DNA of 6,696 nucleotides, taken from an uncultured Bryobacterales bacterium. Lineage in GTDB: Bacteria; Acidobacteriota; Terriglobia; Bryobacterales; Bryobacteraceae. Shown here one piece after another: positions 4,842 to 6,696 of the stretch. The notes under the pieces were generated by a model. It did no database searches. It saw nothing but the letters and a program-made list of their open reading frames with translations, and had not been told where the DNA came from. The stretch is from positions 1-6,696 of the forward strand of contig CALMAV010000018.1 in assembly GCA_937859895.1 (NCBI GenBank), written 5' to 3'. The position numbers and the translations under genes were made by a program. Position 1 is the stretch's first letter, and the number at the start of each line of letters is the position of its first letter.

Positions 4842-6050
4842 GTGTCATTCCCCCCTGTCGACGAGCAGCTTGTTTACCTGAAAAAAGGGCTAGCAGAGCT
4901 GATTCGGGAAGAAGACCTGCGTGAGCGCCTGAAGCAGGGTAAATCATTGAAAGTAAAGGCTGGCTTTGACCCGACAGCACCCGATCTGCACCTTGGGCAT
5001 ACCGTTCTGCTGCGTAAGATGAAGCACTTTCAAGATCTTGGCCACACTGTCATCTTCGTCATTGGCGATATGACTGGGTTGATTGGCGACCCTACCGGCC
5101 GCAATCTGACTCGGCCGCCGATGACTCGGAATGAGATTGCCGCTAACGCCGAGACGTACAAGGCGCAGGTCTTCACCATTCTTGATCCTGATAAGACGGA
5201 GGTTCGATTCAACAGCGAATGGCTGGCGCCGCTGAAGTTTGAGGATCTGATCCGGCTGGCCTCTAAAGTTACGGTCGCTCAAATGCTGGAGCGCGAATAC
5301 TTCAGCAATCGGTATAGAAATGGACTGCCGATCTCGATTCATGAACTGTTGTATCCGCTTGCGCAGGGCTATGACTCGGTGGCGCTGGGGTGCGATGTAG
5401 AAATGGGCGGTACCGACCAGACCTTTAACTTAATGATTGGCCGTGAGCTGCAACGCGACTACGGTCAGCCGCCGCAGATTGTAGCCACTGTGCCGATCTT
5501 AGAAGGCTTGGACGGTGTCGAGAAAATGTCCAAGTCAAAGGGGAACTACATTGGCATTGCCGAGCCGGCCAAAGTCATGTTTCGCAAGATCATGGGCATC
5601 AGCGATGACCTGATGTACCGGTACTACGAATTGCTAACTGATATGCCCATGCAGAACGTCGCCGCGTTGAGGAAGGCTGTGGAAAGCGGCGAGAAAGACC
5701 CGATGGAAGTGAAGATGGAGCTGGGCCGGCGCATTGCTGCTGATTTTCATGGCGGGCAGCAGGCCGATGAGGCGCACGAGGCGTTCGATCGGGAAATTAG
5801 GCAGGGCCTGGAGCCGGCTGATACCGAAACGGTTCCGGTTCCTGAGGGCATTCGGAGTGATAAGGGGCTGCGGGTGGACAAACTCATTGCCGCTGTAGGC
5901 CTTGCGGACAGTAATACTGATGCTAACCGGAAGCTGAAGGCGGGTGCAGTGGAGATAGACGGCTCCGTTCAACGGGACTTGCTGTTCCCCGCAGCGGGGC
6001 GACTCTTAGTTGTCCGAGTCGGGAAGAAGTGGAAGCGAATTCAAACTTAG
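4842..6050 (+). CDS. tyrS: Tyrosyl-tRNA synthetase
   Basis: This class I synthetase charges tRNA-Tyr with tyrosine in the cytoplasm. It is complete at 402 residues, the normal bacterial length. The Rossmann fold carries the HIGH-type motif HLGH at 50-53 in FDPTAPDLHLGH. The tyrosine site motif YPLAQGYDS and the DVEMGGTDQTFN block distinguish it from tryptophanyl-tRNA synthetase. The KMSKS loop is intact at 228-232. An S4 RNA-binding domain ends the protein (about 335-400, LRVDKLIAAVGL ... LKAGAVEIDG). The start is GTG at 4842; no ATG, GTG or TTG lies in frame upstream before the sigma gene. The N-terminus SFPPVDEQLVYLKKG agrees with this start. It is divergent from an ECF sigma operon and its stop overlaps the convergent gene by 4 nt. 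The identification is firm. Confidence 0.97.
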   Translation: MSFPPVDEQLVYLKKGLAELIREEDLRERLKQGKSLKVKAGFDPTAPDLHLGHTVLLRKMKHFQDLGHTVIFVIGDMTGLIGDPTGRNLTRPPMTRNEIAANAETYKAQVFTILDPDKTEVRFNSEWLAPLKFEDLIRLASKVTVAQMLEREYFSNRYRNGLPISIHELLYPLAQGYDSVALGCDVEMGGTDQTFNLMIGRELQRDYGQPPQIVATVPILEGLDGVEKMSKSKGNYIGIAEPAKVMFRKIMGISDDLMYRYYELLTDMPMQNVAALRKAVESGEKDPMEVKMELGRRIAADFHGGQQADEAHEAFDREIRQGLEPADTETVPVPEGIRSDKGLRVDKLIAAVGLADSNTDANRKLKAGAVEIDGSVQRDLLFPAAGRLLVVRVGKKWKRIQT

Positions 6051-6688
6051 GCGGCTACGAGCATCTCAAGCGGGGCAGACTCGCAGACTGGCATAGCAAT
6101 GACCTTGGGTGTCGGCTGAGCAAGCATGGGGCCGGGAGCAGGCACAGCATTGTCACTGCATTGTTTGCCGATGAGCGCGTCGGTCACAACCGTAAGTAGG
6201 TCGTCGACCTTCGTGCTGAGGTCAAACTCTTCAGAGAATCGGCGAAGCTGGGTAAAGAAGGCGCGGCGCAAGATGACAGTAGCCTCTTCCATTCCCATTT
6301 TCGGTAAGTCGAGGACGGCGAACTTTAAGATTGCATCCATCAACATCGTTTCTACGTTCAGCATGCGGTAAATGGCGCGCCGATTTTTCATGACGTACTT
6401 AACCACTTCCTTGCTGCGATAGGCGAAGTAGTGCTCGCGCGTCAGCCAGGCCAGTTTCTTAGTGTCGAGAGTCTTCAGTTCGCGACCTAGCTTGTTGGCG
6501 GCTGAAGCAAAAGCACGATTCAGCGCTTCGGTTTGCTGGATGTCGTACGTAAAGATGTTGGTGGGCCGACCCGAAAACGGGTGCGTGCATTGAAATACCA
6601 GAATCGGGTACGCGGAGTGCGGTCGAAGCAAGATCTCCGGGTTAGCCGTAAACCATTCCCGTACCCAGCCGCGCATCGCTGTTTGCAT
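6047..6688 (-). CDS. Unrecognised helical protein of about 213 residues (start uncertain)
   Basis: I do not recognise this family. The protein starts amphipathic and Trp-rich (MRGWVREWF), then has short strands (about 28-50, YPILVFQCTHPFSGRP and IFTYDIQQ). A long, probably helical, charged region follows (about 52-175, with WLTREHYFAYRSKEVVKYVM and VILRRAFFTQLRRFSEEF). It ends in a Pro/Ala-rich, probably disordered tail (about 182-213). There is no membrane segment or signal peptide, so a cytoplasmic protein is likely. Codon periodicity and a 213-residue open frame support it as real. The ATG at 6688 has no visible ribosome binding site, and the frame stays open to the window edge, so the true start may lie outside. 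Its TAA (6049-6047) overlaps the tyrS TAG. Confidence 0.75.
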   Translation of the reverse strand: MQTAMRGWVREWFTANPEILLRPHSAYPILVFQCTHPFSGRPTNIFTYDIQQTEALNRAFASAANKLGRELKTLDTKKLAWLTREHYFAYRSKEVVKYVMKNRRAIYRMLNVETMLMDAILKFAVLDLPKMGMEEATVILRRAFFTQLRRFSEEFDLSTKVDDLLTVVTDALIGKQCSDNAVPAPGPMLAQPTPKVIAMPVCESAPLEMLVAA

Positions 6689-6696
6689 GGCTTTAG

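Noticed and set aside
4944..5342. Minus-strand frames of 132 and 60 codons within tyrS.
   Set aside because: Antisense shadows of a complete, motif-bearing tyrS.

Overview
The window is a dense, ordinary-looking bacterial chromosome segment. I see no insertion sequence, phage gene, CRISPR array, tRNA or rRNA. The likeliest host is a soil Acidobacteriota (Terriglobia-like). The reasons are moderate G+C by eye, the style of the tyrosyl-tRNA synthetase N-terminus, several ECF sigma/zinc anti-sigma pairs, and a hypothetical protein of an 'ERSFY' type that I recall as frequent in Acidobacteriota. This assignment is inference, not proof.

Layout from left to right. (1) The 5' part of thrS on the minus strand, cut by the left edge. 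(2) Divergent from it on the plus strand, an ECF sigma factor whose 3' end overlaps a small soluble zinc-finger anti-sigma factor. (3) Converging on that pair, a two-gene minus-strand unit of unknown function (309 and 144 residues). Its two proteins appear to share a domain of about 53 residues ending in GVPxEYxW. (4) A 170-bp intergenic region with a possible terminator. (5) A three-gene minus-strand operon: a second ECF sigma factor, a membrane-anchored zinc-finger anti-sigma factor, and a small membrane-anchored Spy/CpxP/CnrX-like periplasmic protein. (6) Divergent from that operon, a complete tyrS on the plus strand. (7) Converging on tyrS with a 4-base overlap, an unrecognised 213-residue protein on the minus strand that reaches almost to the right edge.

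How the genes may work together. The two aminoacyl-tRNA synthetase genes are housekeeping. Each is paired head-to-head with an ECF sigma gene across a very short gap (79 and 32 bp). The two sigma modules are built differently. One has a soluble Cys-rich anti-sigma, suited to a cytoplasmic signal such as redox or zinc state. The other has a transmembrane anti-sigma followed by a periplasmic sensor-like protein, the parts list of the CnrYXH nickel/cobalt system and of envelope-stress systems. The most novel-looking element is the two-gene unit between the modules, whose products share a domain I cannot name.
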